Shown: positions 8,283-15,739 of the stretch, in pieces
Layout: each line of letters opens with the position of its first letter
Position numbering within the stretch: the first letter of the stretch is position 1
Origin: Cystobacter fuscus
Lineage (GTDB): Bacteria > Myxococcota > Myxococcia > Myxococcales > Myxococcaceae
Length of the DNA: 64,000 nt
Assembly (NCBI RefSeq): GCF_002305875.1
Contig: NZ_CP022098.1
Location: forward strand, 8,308,001-8,372,000
Direction of reading: 5' to 3'
Notes under the pieces: model-generated
Databases searched by the model: none
Told to the model about the DNA's origin: nothing
What the model saw: only the letters and a program-made list of their open reading frames with translations
Position numbers and translations under genes: made by a program

Positions 8283-9082
8283 TGGCCCTCCTGCGAGTCA
8301 ACGGCGTCCCGGTGGAGTGCACGGCCTCGGAGTGGGAGCCGGTGACGCTCGGCGAGGTGACGCGCAGCTTCAACGGCTGGCCGCGCGACACCGGCCGGGT
8401 GAAGAAGAAGGACTTCCGCTTCACCAGCGGGCTGCTCTCCCTGCCGGAGGCGGTGGCGGTGCGAGGCCTCGTGGAGGGCGCGGGGCACGTGCTCACCTTC
8501 GAGGACGCCACGGGCTACCTGTACACCTCGCGCGAGCTCGCGCCGAGCAGCACCGCGGGGGCTACCCGCTCCACCGTGGGCGCAAGGCACGGCAGCGCCT
8601 GCCTGAGCGTCGCCCCCAGTACCGTGGTGGGGTGGAACGTGGGCACCCAGGGGTACGAGGGCGAGGGCGGCACCTTCATGGGCTGGGTGCGCGAGGGCGC
8701 TGGGCCCTGGCGGCACATCCTCTACGCCGCCGGTGGGCCGTCCCTCCACATCGATGGCCAGCGCGCGAACGCGAGCGAGGGCTACCCCTTCGCCCAATGC
8801 CACGAGGGCTACCTGGTACTGGGCGACATGGGCATGCAAGGCATTGCCACCGCCTTCGACGACGTGGTGGCCCTGCCCTACTCGGTGCCCGCAGCGTGGG
8901 TGCCGCACCTGTACGCCTGGCACAGCGCGCGCGGCTGGCCCGCCCTGCCGTACGTGGTGGCCCAGGGGCCCCGCTTCCCTGCCCAAGGGCAACTCATGCT
9001 GGGTAAGGCCGGCGCGGGCCGCGCGGAAGCGCTGCTCACCACCGTGGGGGAGTCCTTCGACTTGACCCTCTTCGGGACGTGA
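8282..9082 (+). CDS. Phage tail protein downstream of tape measure (distal-tail candidate)
   Basis: The 266-residue protein is translationally coupled to the tape measure gene by a TAATG overlap. It is beta-rich and Gly-rich. The first ~80 residues include GEVTRSFNGWPRDTGRVKKKDF, and the rest has a concanavalin-like pattern (GWVREGAGPWRHILYAAGG, then LYAWHSARGWPALPYVVAQG). The gene after the tape measure generally encodes the distal tail protein that nucleates the baseplate or tip hub. I see no decisive motif, so the assignment is by position. Confidence 0.6.
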   Translation: MALLRVNGVPVECTASEWEPVTLGEVTRSFNGWPRDTGRVKKKDFRFTSGLLSLPEAVAVRGLVEGAGHVLTFEDATGYLYTSRELAPSSTAGATRSTVGARHGSACLSVAPSTVVGWNVGTQGYEGEGGTFMGWVREGAGPWRHILYAAGGPSLHIDGQRANASEGYPFAQCHEGYLVLGDMGMQGIATAFDDVVALPYSVPAAWVPHLYAWHSARGWPALPYVVAQGPRFPAQGQLMLGKAGAGRAEALLTTVGESFDLTLFGT

Positions 9083-9100
9083 GCGGCCCTTCTCCCGGGC

Positions 9101-11533
9101 ATGCGCCCACTCACTGAGTCTCAGCAACGCCTGCTGTCCTCTCACGCCGGCTACTCCGTCCGGGGCCGCGTCCGCGTGCTCGGCCCGGACGGCACCACCT
9201 GGCACAACCTCTCCGCCTTCTTCGAGCGGGACTTCCTCGAGGGGGTGGACGTGGACGAGTCCCTGGACAGTCCCGTGGCCCAGGCCACGGTGCGCGTGCA
9301 GCGCGAGATGAATGGCCTCTCCCTCGCGCCCCTGGTGACGGACTCGCGCGCCAACAACCTCGCCGGCGCCTACTCCCCGCTGCTCGACGTGGGCCGCACC
9401 TTCCGCGTGGAGGTGGGCCTCGCCCCGCTGGGCTGTGAGCCCGGCCCCGGGGACTGGCTCCCCCTCTTCTACGGGAGGGTGGACGACGTGGACGCGGGCG
9501 CCACGGTGCTCACATTCAAGGGCCGGGACTTCGCGGGCGTGCTCCAGGACGTGTGGCTGCGCCAGGAGCACCAGTACGGCAGCGCCGCGGGCACGCCCCT
9601 CCAAACGGTGTGTCAGTCCATCCTCAATGACTCGCACCTGTCCGCCTTCGGCCTCTACGTCCCGGAGGACCTGACGTGGGACCTCGGCCCCTACAACCAG
9701 GCCGTGGAGCCCGTGGCGGACGCCCTCTCCAAGCTCGCCACCGCGCGCGGCGCGGAGTGTCGGTGGAAGCTGCGCCCGGACACCGGGGACTGGGGCCTGT
9801 GGCTGTGGGTGCCCGACAGGAGCGCCTCCGAGCCCGTGTGGGAATGGGGCCCGAAGGACTACGCGGAGCTCGGCGCCCTCTCTACCTCGCTCGCCGACGT
9901 GCGGACACTCGTGGAGGTGGTGTACTCGGACGCGAGCGACTTGGACGTGACGGGCCAGCCCAAGCGCAAGACGGTGGTGCGCGAGGACGTGGCCGCCACC
10001 ATGCGCTACGGCTACACCGCCCCGGACGGCACGCGGGTGCCGCGCTTCATGCGCGTGGCCGAGGCGGCCGCGAGCAACATCCGCTCCCAGGCGGCCGCCG
10101 GGCGCCTGGCCGACGCGGCCCTCGCGGACTTATCCTCGGCCTCCCTCGGGGTGAGTGTGGAGGTGGCGCTACACCCCGGGCTCGAGCTGGCCGACTTGGC
10201 GCGCCTCGCCCCCAACGGGGTGCACTTCGTCGACGCCCAGACGCTCGCGGTGCGCCAGGTGACACACTCCCTCTCCGCCAGCGGTGGCACCACGCGTGTG
10301 CAGCTGCTCGGCAAGCCCAGCCTGAGTCCGCGGGCGTGGCTCGGCATGGAGGCCCGGCCCGGCGTGGCTCCCGCCCCCACCTTCACCGGCCCGGCCGCGC
10401 CCTCGGGGATCGCGGTGACGGGCGCCATCGCTGGCGCGGTGCTCGTCTTCACCGCGCCGGACGCCACCACCGGGCCCGAGGCCGACAGCTACGAGTTGCA
10501 CGTGGGCGCCACCCCGGGCTTCCTCCTCTCCACCGCGAGCCTCAAGGCGGTGAGCAGCTCCACACGCTTTGACCTGACGGGCCTTGCCCCCGGCCTCACC
10601 TACTACGCCCGCGTGCGCAGCCGGGACAAGAAGGGCAACGTGGGTCCGGCCTCGCCAGAAGTCATCATCAACCCGCAGTACCTCACGCCCAAGAGCATGC
10701 TCCAGGCCGTCTCCTTCGGCGCCCTCCCCCCCAACGGGGACTTCGAGGCGCAGGTGGACATCAACTCCCCGCCCGACGCCTTCACTCTCTCCGGCGGTAC
10801 GTGGGGGCTCGACGCCGTCTCCTCCGGGGACAGCTTCGCCGGTGCCCGCTCGGTGGTGTTCCCCGCCGGGCGCGCCGCCGCCACCCTCACCGCCCAGGCC
10901 TTCACCGTGCGCTCCGGCGAGCAGTGGGTGTTCTCATGCTGGTACAAACAGGGCACGGCGCAGCAGGTGTCTGGCTTTCTGCGCGTCCGCTTCTACAGCG
11001 ACCTATCCACACCGTTGCCGGTGGTCAACAACGCCAACCTGGGTGGAACGGAGTCCATCTACATCGCCAACTTCTGGCGTCGGCAGCTGCTCGCCCGGGA
11101 GGTGCCGGATGGCGCCCGGTACGTGGTGGTGTCCGTGGTGAAGGCCTCGGGGTACACGGGCTCGCTCACCGTGGACTCGCTCGATGCGCTTCGCCGCCCG
11201 GCCCAGGGCTCGTGGACGAGCGTCACCTACCAGAATAGGTGGATCCCGGCCACGCCGCCGGACGGGCGTTTCCAGGACGTCCGGTACCGTCGGGACGACT
11301 TCGGGCGGGTGGAGCTGCGCGGCGTGCTGCTCGCCCCCTCCCCCGTCACCTCCTCTCTGGCCTTCACCCTGCCAGAGGGATGCCGTCCCTTCGAGGCACC
11401 GCGGCTCATCCGCACGCACAACCAGAGCCAGTTGGTCTCCATCTACATCGAAACGGACGGGCGGGTGTTGGTAGTCGCCCCGGCCGGCTCGGAGATCCCC
11501 CTGGACGGCATCTCCTTCGAGACGAACAGCTAA
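9101..11533 (+). CDS. Phage tail-tip / receptor-binding protein with fibronectin type III domain
   Basis: The 810-residue protein is the last late gene. Residues 1-420 form a large beta-rich hub-like part: it begins with a strand pair around VRGRVRVLGPDG and contains an FYGRVDDVDAG segment of the kind seen in tail-hub proteins. A fibronectin type III domain is visible at about 430-525 (SYELHVGAT, DLTGLAPGLTYYARVRSRD). A carbohydrate-binding-like beta sandwich follows (about 545-690, with FSCWYKQGTAQQVSGFLRVR), then a C-terminal ~100-residue beta domain likely used for host contact. Its TAA (11531-11533) overlaps the TAG of the opposing - strand gene. Confidence 0.78.
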   Translation: MRPLTESQQRLLSSHAGYSVRGRVRVLGPDGTTWHNLSAFFERDFLEGVDVDESLDSPVAQATVRVQREMNGLSLAPLVTDSRANNLAGAYSPLLDVGRTFRVEVGLAPLGCEPGPGDWLPLFYGRVDDVDAGATVLTFKGRDFAGVLQDVWLRQEHQYGSAAGTPLQTVCQSILNDSHLSAFGLYVPEDLTWDLGPYNQAVEPVADALSKLATARGAECRWKLRPDTGDWGLWLWVPDRSASEPVWEWGPKDYAELGALSTSLADVRTLVEVVYSDASDLDVTGQPKRKTVVREDVAATMRYGYTAPDGTRVPRFMRVAEAAASNIRSQAAAGRLADAALADLSSASLGVSVEVALHPGLELADLARLAPNGVHFVDAQTLAVRQVTHSLSASGGTTRVQLLGKPSLSPRAWLGMEARPGVAPAPTFTGPAAPSGIAVTGAIAGAVLVFTAPDATTGPEADSYELHVGATPGFLLSTASLKAVSSSTRFDLTGLAPGLTYYARVRSRDKKGNVGPASPEVIINPQYLTPKSMLQAVSFGALPPNGDFEAQVDINSPPDAFTLSGGTWGLDAVSSGDSFAGARSVVFPAGRAAATLTAQAFTVRSGEQWVFSCWYKQGTAQQVSGFLRVRFYSDLSTPLPVVNNANLGGTESIYIANFWRRQLLAREVPDGARYVVVSVVKASGYTGSLTVDSLDALRRPAQGSWTSVTYQNRWIPATPPDGRFQDVRYRRDDFGRVELRGVLLAPSPVTSSLAFTLPEGCRPFEAPRLIRTHNQSQLVSIYIETDGRVLVVAPAGSEIPLDGISFETNS

Positions 11534-11817
11534 CACCCTCGGGCGCAGCGCTCACAGTCCACCGCCCAGCGCTTGCTCCCACCCTGGGCGCCGGCGTCGG
11601 AAACGAGGCGTAGCCGCCCCTCGCCCACCTTCACCCAGGAGCCACACGCGCACGCGGCCGCGCGTGCGTTGGGGCGGAAGCGCACCGGGCCGCGCGAGCA
11701 CTGGGGCTCCACGTGGCTCACCCCCAGCTCGGCGGAGAAGTCCGCCTCCTCGCCCTTGCGAATGAGGCCTCCACAGGCCCGGCACGTGCCAGCCTTCTTC
11801 GCGACAATGACAGGCAT
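11530..11817 (-). CDS. Small phage zinc-ribbon protein
   Basis: The start is the ATG at 11817 (MPVIVAKKAGTCRACGG), which overlaps the TAA of the sigma-like gene as TAATG. The 95-residue product has an N-terminal knuckle CRACG (about 12-16), His/Cys in HVEPQC, then CACGSWVKVG and a final CERC...C, enough for two zinc sites. The element CACGxxVKVG recurs in the protein encoded at 12837-13250. A nucleic-acid or protein-binding role is likely. It is the last gene of the early operon, convergent with the tail-tip gene. Confidence 0.65.
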   Translation of the reverse strand: MPVIVAKKAGTCRACGGLIRKGEEADFSAELGVSHVEPQCSRGPVRFRPNARAAACACGSWVKVGEGRLRLVSDAGAQGGSKRWAVDCERCARGC

Positions 11818-12800
11818 TACGCCGCCTCCAGGTGCTCGCGCAGCGCCGCGAGGCCCTCCGCGCGCGCCGCCTGCAACTCCGCGAGGGTGCACCCGAGGTG
11901 CCGCGCGAGCTGCATGTCATTGAGGCGAGGGGTAGCGAGACCCAGGGGCACGCCCACGGCGAGGCGCTGCCGGCGCGGGAGACGCTCGAGGGCAGCCACC
12001 GCGGAGCCCTGGGCGGAGAGCTCCTCGAGACGATCGCCGCCAGTGTCGGCCACGTCCGAGGCCTCGCGCTCCTCGCACCGGGTGGCGCCCTGGGCCAGCG
12101 CCAGGGCCGTGGCCGCGTCGGCGCCCTCGGTAGCCAGGGCCTCCTCGAATGTCACCTCCTCGCGCTCCACCCGCTTCCTCGCGCGCGCGGCGAGCTTGCG
12201 GCCCCAGTGGGTGGGCCCCACCAGGCGGCCTTCCGCGAGCACGTTGCCCAGGTGCTGGCGCACCGCCTGGCCGACGTACGCGGGGTACAGGGTGCGGCCC
12301 GGCCCAGCCTTGCCCGGCACGAAACCACTCCAGAGCTTCTGCGCGCGCACCATGGCCTCCTGCAGCAAGTCAGAGCGCGAGAGGTACGTGCGCTCATGGC
12401 TCGCCCAGGCCCGGCGCGCCTCGGACTCCAGGAAGGGGGTGAGCAGGTGCAACAACTTCCCTTCCGCGGCGCGCTGCCGGCGGCTGCCCTCCGGCTGGCC
12501 CCGCGCCTCGCGCAGGGCTGTTTCCATGGCCTCGGCCAGTTCGGGGGACAGCAGTCCCTTCCCCCGGGCCGGCCGCTGGAAGGGCAGCACCAGCTGGGCC
12601 CCCACCTGCGCTGCCGGGGGCGTGCGGCCGCGCAGGTGGGGCCGGTGCGCGCGCTCGCGGCGCCGCACCTCGCGCCGGGGCACCTCGGCGAGGAAGGCGA
12701 AGGGCTGCTGCGCGGTAGTGCTGGGGACGGCGGCGAGCGCCGGGCGCGGAGACGCGCGAGCGGAGGAGCGCGAAGGGGCGGGACAGGCGAAACAGGCCAT
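11817..12800 (-). CDS. Phage sigma-70-like RNA polymerase sigma factor (inferred)
   Basis: The 327-residue protein has the two core sigma modules. Residues about 113-190 read like region 2, with SRSDLLQEAMVRAQKLWSGF followed by GRTLYPAYVGQAVRQHLGN, compared with the family's 'DLxQEGxxGLxxAxxxFdxxxGxxFxxYaxxxIRqaI'. Residues about 268-325 read like region 4: ALERLPRRQRLAVGVPLG, then an HTH with LNDMQLARHLGCTLAELQAAR and a helix to the end. The first ~80 residues are basic and not conserved. The likely role is redirecting host RNA polymerase to phage promoters, possibly the late genes. It could also be a degenerate sigma or other HTH regulator. Confidence 0.65.
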   Translation of the reverse strand: MACFACPAPSRSSARASPRPALAAVPSTTAQQPFAFLAEVPRREVRRRERAHRPHLRGRTPPAAQVGAQLVLPFQRPARGKGLLSPELAEAMETALREARGQPEGSRRQRAAEGKLLHLLTPFLESEARRAWASHERTYLSRSDLLQEAMVRAQKLWSGFVPGKAGPGRTLYPAYVGQAVRQHLGNVLAEGRLVGPTHWGRKLAARARKRVEREEVTFEEALATEGADAATALALAQGATRCEEREASDVADTGGDRLEELSAQGSAVAALERLPRRQRLAVGVPLGLATPRLNDMQLARHLGCTLAELQAARAEGLAALREHLEAA

Positions 12801-12836
12801 GCCGGCCCTTGTCCTCGCCGCACTGGTGTCCGTCCA

Positions 12837-13250
12837 TTACCGGGCAGGAAGTCCCGCCGGCAGGGCCGTGCGCCCGTTGCCCTGGACGCGGATCCCCGCC
12901 CGCTGGAGTGTGCCCAGCACCTGTTGCTTGCTCACGTCGAAACGCTCACAGAGCGCGTCCACTGAGAGCTCCGGCTCGCGCTGGTACAACTCGACAATCC
13001 TCCGGTGGCGCCAGGCGCTCAACTCCGCCGCAGTGAGGCCCAGCAGAGGGCGCGCGGGGCCGAGCTCTTCACTCCGCTCCGCCGCCACCAGGTGGGCGGG
13101 CCGGGAGGGCGGAGTCTCCCCTCTCGCCCGGGCGAGCTTGTGCTTGTACACACACGTGCGGCAACGCCAGGGCACCATGCCCTTCGGGCCCACCTTCACC
13201 ACCGTGCCGCACGCGCAGGTGATTCGGCTGGGGCGCTGAAAGCAGCTCAT
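12837..13250 (-). CDS. Phage zinc-ribbon plus helix-turn-helix protein
   Basis: The 137-residue protein starts with a zinc ribbon (C12, C14, C30, C33: TCACGTVVKVG and WRCRTC), then a basic linker and a C-terminal helical part. There LSVDALCERFDVSKQQVLGTLQRAGI (about 97-122) has the spacing of a helix-turn-helix of the resolvase/sigma-4 kind. It is probably a DNA-binding regulator. The start overlaps the nuclease stop as ATGA, so it is translated in the same operon. A 36-base gap separates it from the sigma-like gene, the only clear gap in this chain. Confidence 0.68.
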   Translation of the reverse strand: MSCFQRPSRITCACGTVVKVGPKGMVPWRCRTCVYKHKLARARGETPPSRPAHLVAAERSEELGPARPLLGLTAAELSAWRHRRIVELYQREPELSVDALCERFDVSKQQVLGTLQRAGIRVQGNGRTALPAGLPAR

Positions 13251-13627
13251 GTCCTCCTCCTGCCTGGGTTGAGAGTGTTTGGGGTGGCGAGCTCGGCGAG
13301 GGTGCGGCCCGCGCTACCCCGGCGCTTCGCGGGCTCGGTGAGGGCGGTGCGCTGCACGTCGCCGCGCACGGCCGCCAGCGCCTCCTCGGGCGTGGTGACG
13401 ACGGCCACCGCGAGGCCCGCCACGCGCAGCCGGGCGTGGAGCTCCACCTGGGCGGGCTGCATCCGCCCACCCTTGCTCTTCACCTCGAGCAGCACCACCA
13501 CGCCGCGGCGCACGCACAGCAAGTCCGGGAAGCCCGGGGCGGACACCGGCACCACCGTCCACCCGGTGAGTTGCAACGCCCGCACCACGGCGGGCTCGGC
13601 CTTGTCCCTCTGGGCGGCGTACCTCAT
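13247..13627 (-). CDS. PD-(D/E)XK nuclease, VRR-NUC-like
   Basis: The start at 13627 (MRYAAQRDKAEPAVVRAL) is supported by the 4-base ATGA overlap with the upstream gene. The 126-residue protein shows the fold's active-site pattern: E11 in the first helix, D35 in GFPDLL, and E48-x-K50 in LLEVKS, followed by Q57/Q60 in GRMQPAQVELHARL. This matches stand-alone VRR-NUC domain proteins of phages, which cleave branched or flapped DNA. A role in resolving replication or recombination intermediates before packaging is likely. Confidence 0.82.
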   Translation of the reverse strand: MRYAAQRDKAEPAVVRALQLTGWTVVPVSAPGFPDLLCVRRGVVVLLEVKSKGGRMQPAQVELHARLRVAGLAVAVVTTPEEALAAVRGDVQRTALTEPAKRRGSAGRTLAELATPNTLNPGRRRT

Positions 13628-13791
13628 GGCCGCCTCCGGCGCAGCTCGCCCACCGCGCGGGTGAGGCCGAGCAGCGAGGCCACGAGGCTCCCCGCGGAGA
13701 GCAGCCGGGGCGCCTCGCCCGGGGTGCCAAAGAGTGCGCAGGCGAGGAGTACGTGCGCGAGGAACACGAGGCGCTGTTGGCCGTGCGTCAT
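13624..13791 (-). CDS. Small membrane protein, 55 residues
   Basis: This short gene starts at ATG 13791 and is flanked on both sides by ATGA overlaps (13624-13627 and 13788-13791), good evidence that it is real. The product has two hydrophobic stretches (LVFLAHVLLACALFG, about 8-22, and LLSAGSLVASLLGL, about 30-43) and a basic C terminus (ELRRRRP), so it is probably a hairpin in the inner membrane. It could be a holin-like or membrane-anchoring protein. Its place among replication genes argues against a lysis role, and I cannot assign a function. Confidence 0.65.
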   Translation of the reverse strand: MTHGQQRLVFLAHVLLACALFGTPGEAPRLLSAGSLVASLLGLTRAVGELRRRRP

Positions 13792-14930
13792 GGCTCGCCC
13801 TCCCCCACGTCCACGCGCACCCCGGCAAGGCCGCACCACCCCGCGTGCTCGCGCACGAGAGGGCCGAAGTGCTCCTCGACGAAGCTCCGGCGAAACCTGT
13901 CTCCGGCGGAGAGCACCAGCACCCCGTTCGCCACCTCCCGCGGGCGCAGCGGCTCGAGCTGGCTCACGGCGTACTTGAAGCCCTGCCCACCCAGGGACGC
14001 GAGCACCTGCCGCCACGCAGTCCCCGCGGGGCTGTCCCCGGGTAGAGCCTGGGCCAGAGGTTCCGGTTTCGGCTCCTCGGGCGAGGCTTCGGTGGGCGTC
14101 TTCGGGTCCAGCGTCCACCCCCCGTGCAGCAGCTTGTCCGCGGGCGTGTGCCCATCGGGGCAGGTGCCCCGGAGAATCCACAGCAGGTCGGCCGTCCGGC
14201 GGGTGCGCAACTCCCCCCGGCACAGCGGGGAGCGCGGCACCCGGGCGAACACCTCGCGCCACTCCTCGAGCGGCCGCTCCTGCAACGCCGCCTCCGCGTT
14301 CGCGAGGAGGGCCACCGAGGTGCGCTCGGGCCACGGAGCGAAACCGCGCCCCGAGCCCACCACGAGCGTCTGCCAGGCCTCGCGCAGCGCCTGCACCTCG
14401 GCAGGCAGGTGGGCCGTGGGCATGGGCGCTCGGTACTCCCGGGCAGCCGCCGCGCGCGTCACGGTGAGGCGTCCGATCCTCGGCGGTGTGACGGGCGTGA
14501 CGGGCGCCAGCGTGACGGAGGGAGGAGGAGGTGTAGTTATTTCTTTCTTCTTCTCCTCCTCCTGCATCACGTCACGCGTCACGCTGTCACGCTCGGCCGT
14601 CACGAGGCGTTGGCGTAGTCGGTAAGCCCTTGATCTTGCTGCCGCCTGAGCCTTTCGGCGCTCGTTCTCCTGGGCCTCCGTCATGCCCGGGTCCGTGACG
14701 CGCGTCACGCTGGGGGCGTGACGCGTCACGCGTGACGCGTCACGCACCTCCGTCACGCTGTCCGAGCGTGACGCGGGCGGTGGAGGCACTGTGGCCGGAT
14801 CCCCGAGGCGCGCGGTGAGGGTGACGAGCGCCTGGGCCTGCAGGTGCAACGTGGCCTCGGCCCGCTCGGCCCGAGCCAGCGCCGCGGCCAGTTCCGCGCG
14901 CAGGGTGGCGACGTCCGCGTGGCACGTCAT
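13788..14930 (-). CDS. Phage replication-type protein with DnaA domain I-like C terminus
   Basis: The 380-residue protein starts at ATG 14930 (MTCHADVATLRAELAAAL), overlapping the ASCH gene's stop. It has an N-terminal coiled coil (about 6-45), a low-complexity segment rich in Ser-Val-Thr/Arg-Val-Thr, a middle helical region that includes LPAEVQALREAWQTLV, and a C-terminal ~75 residues. That C terminus (TAWRQVLASLGGQGFKYAVS, VLVLSAGDRFRRSFVEEHFG) reads like DnaA domain I, a helicase- and partner-binding module also found in phage initiator and helicase-loader proteins. No ATPase motif is visible. The coding DNA at 14457-14773 carries an iteron-like array, so gene and origin may coincide, as in lambda O. 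Confidence 0.6.
   Translation of the reverse strand: MTCHADVATLRAELAAALARAERAEATLHLQAQALVTLTARLGDPATVPPPPASRSDSVTEVRDASRVTRHAPSVTRVTDPGMTEAQENERRKAQAAARSRAYRLRQRLVTAERDSVTRDVMQEEEKKKEITTPPPPSVTLAPVTPVTPPRIGRLTVTRAAAAREYRAPMPTAHLPAEVQALREAWQTLVVGSGRGFAPWPERTSVALLANAEAALQERPLEEWREVFARVPRSPLCRGELRTRRTADLLWILRGTCPDGHTPADKLLHGGWTLDPKTPTEASPEEPKPEPLAQALPGDSPAGTAWRQVLASLGGQGFKYAVSQLEPLRPREVANGVLVLSAGDRFRRSFVEEHFGPLVREHAGWCGLAGVRVDVGEGEP
14457..14773. repeat. Iteron-like cluster of CGTCACG/CGTGACG, possible phage replication origin
   Basis: I count 14 exact copies of CGTCACG or its complement CGTGACG, plus two one-mismatch copies, within 317 bases inside the replication-type gene. They are in two denser groups (14457-14518 with 14567-14613, and 14693-14773). 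In the second group copies alternate in orientation and abut as palindromes. A pyrimidine/AT-rich tract (about 14532-14552) lies between groups. Iterons plus a low-melting tract inside an initiator gene is the lambda ori arrangement. Origin function is inferred; tandem duplication of Val-Thr codons is the alternative. Confidence 0.5.
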
Positions 14931-15739
14931 GCCGCAGCTCCTGTCTGTGTCCGGCAGCAGGGAGGGGGCACGGGCACCGTCCAGCGGCAGTCCGCGAAGT
15001 GGGGCGTCCCGTGGGAGCAGCGCGGCCAGCCCGGCTCCTCGCACTTCGCGCTCGGCAACCGGTACGAATGGAAGCGCCCCGGGCCGCCGCCGCTCCACAG
15101 CCGGCCGCAGTGAGCACAAGGCACCAGGCGCTGCACCCGCTGGGCAGGGAGGACGCTGTGCAGGGCGGTGTGAATGAAGGGTGCGGGGCCGCGGGCCCGG
15201 CCCGGCTCGTCCACGGTGAGCACCCGGGACAGCTGGGCCTCCAGCTCCTCATTCCACTGGGCGGCGCGGGCCAACGCCTTCTGCTCTGCTCGCGCGTCCC
15301 GGTAGGCGCGGCCGAGCCGCACGCGCAGCTCCTCCGGGGGCGTCCACATGGAGCGGCCGCCCCGCGTGGGCACCGGGGCAATGGGCACGGGCGTGTCCAC
15401 CCAAAGCAGGACGGAACCATGCGCCCAGGGCGATAGCGCCGGTGCGAGGCTCGGAGAAATGCTTTCCAGCCGCCGCGCACGGGCCACGGCCACCACGGCG
15501 TCCGTCACCTGGGCGAGCTCGTGCTCGGGCACTTCGGCCCGGGCGAGGGCGAGCCGCTCCGCTGCGCGGCTGTCTTCCTCCGCGCTCGCGTGAATGGCGA
15601 CGTACTCCCCGAAGAGGTACTCGTCCGCCGACGGCAGGCTGATGACGGGGCACACCCCGAGGGCCACGAGGGCGGCCCACGGGCGGCGGAGCGTCACGGC
15701 GAAGAGCCGCTGCTCGGTGATGATGGGCGCCGAGGTCAT
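14927..15739 (-). CDS. ASCH-domain protein with C-terminal cysteine cluster
   Basis: The 270-residue protein starts at ATG 15739, overlapping the methyltransferase stop (ATGA). The N terminus fits an ASCH domain: LFAVTLRRPWAALVALGVCPV (about 11-31), then GEYVAIHAS (about 42-50), comparable to the family pattern 'SIxqPWAxLIxxGxKxIExRxw...xGxxxIHas'. ASCH domains resemble PUA/YTH folds and bind RNA or modified nucleobases. The C-terminal third has paired Cys/His (CAHCG, KCEEPGWPRCSHG, FADC), probably zinc sites. Next to a cytosine methyltransferase, reading or processing of modified nucleic acid is a reasonable guess. Confidence 0.7.
   Translation of the reverse strand: MTSAPIITEQRLFAVTLRRPWAALVALGVCPVISLPSADEYLFGEYVAIHASAEEDSRAAERLALARAEVPEHELAQVTDAVVAVARARRLESISPSLAPALSPWAHGSVLLWVDTPVPIAPVPTRGGRSMWTPPEELRVRLGRAYRDARAEQKALARAAQWNEELEAQLSRVLTVDEPGRARGPAPFIHTALHSVLPAQRVQRLVPCAHCGRLWSGGGPGRFHSYRLPSAKCEEPGWPRCSHGTPHFADCRWTVPVPPPCCRTQTGAAA

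Noticed and set aside
1-11533. Gene transfer agent or phage tail-like bacteriocin instead of a prophage
   Set aside because: Capsid, connector, tape measure and tip genes are accompanied by a full early/replication operon with a candidate origin, which such particles lack.
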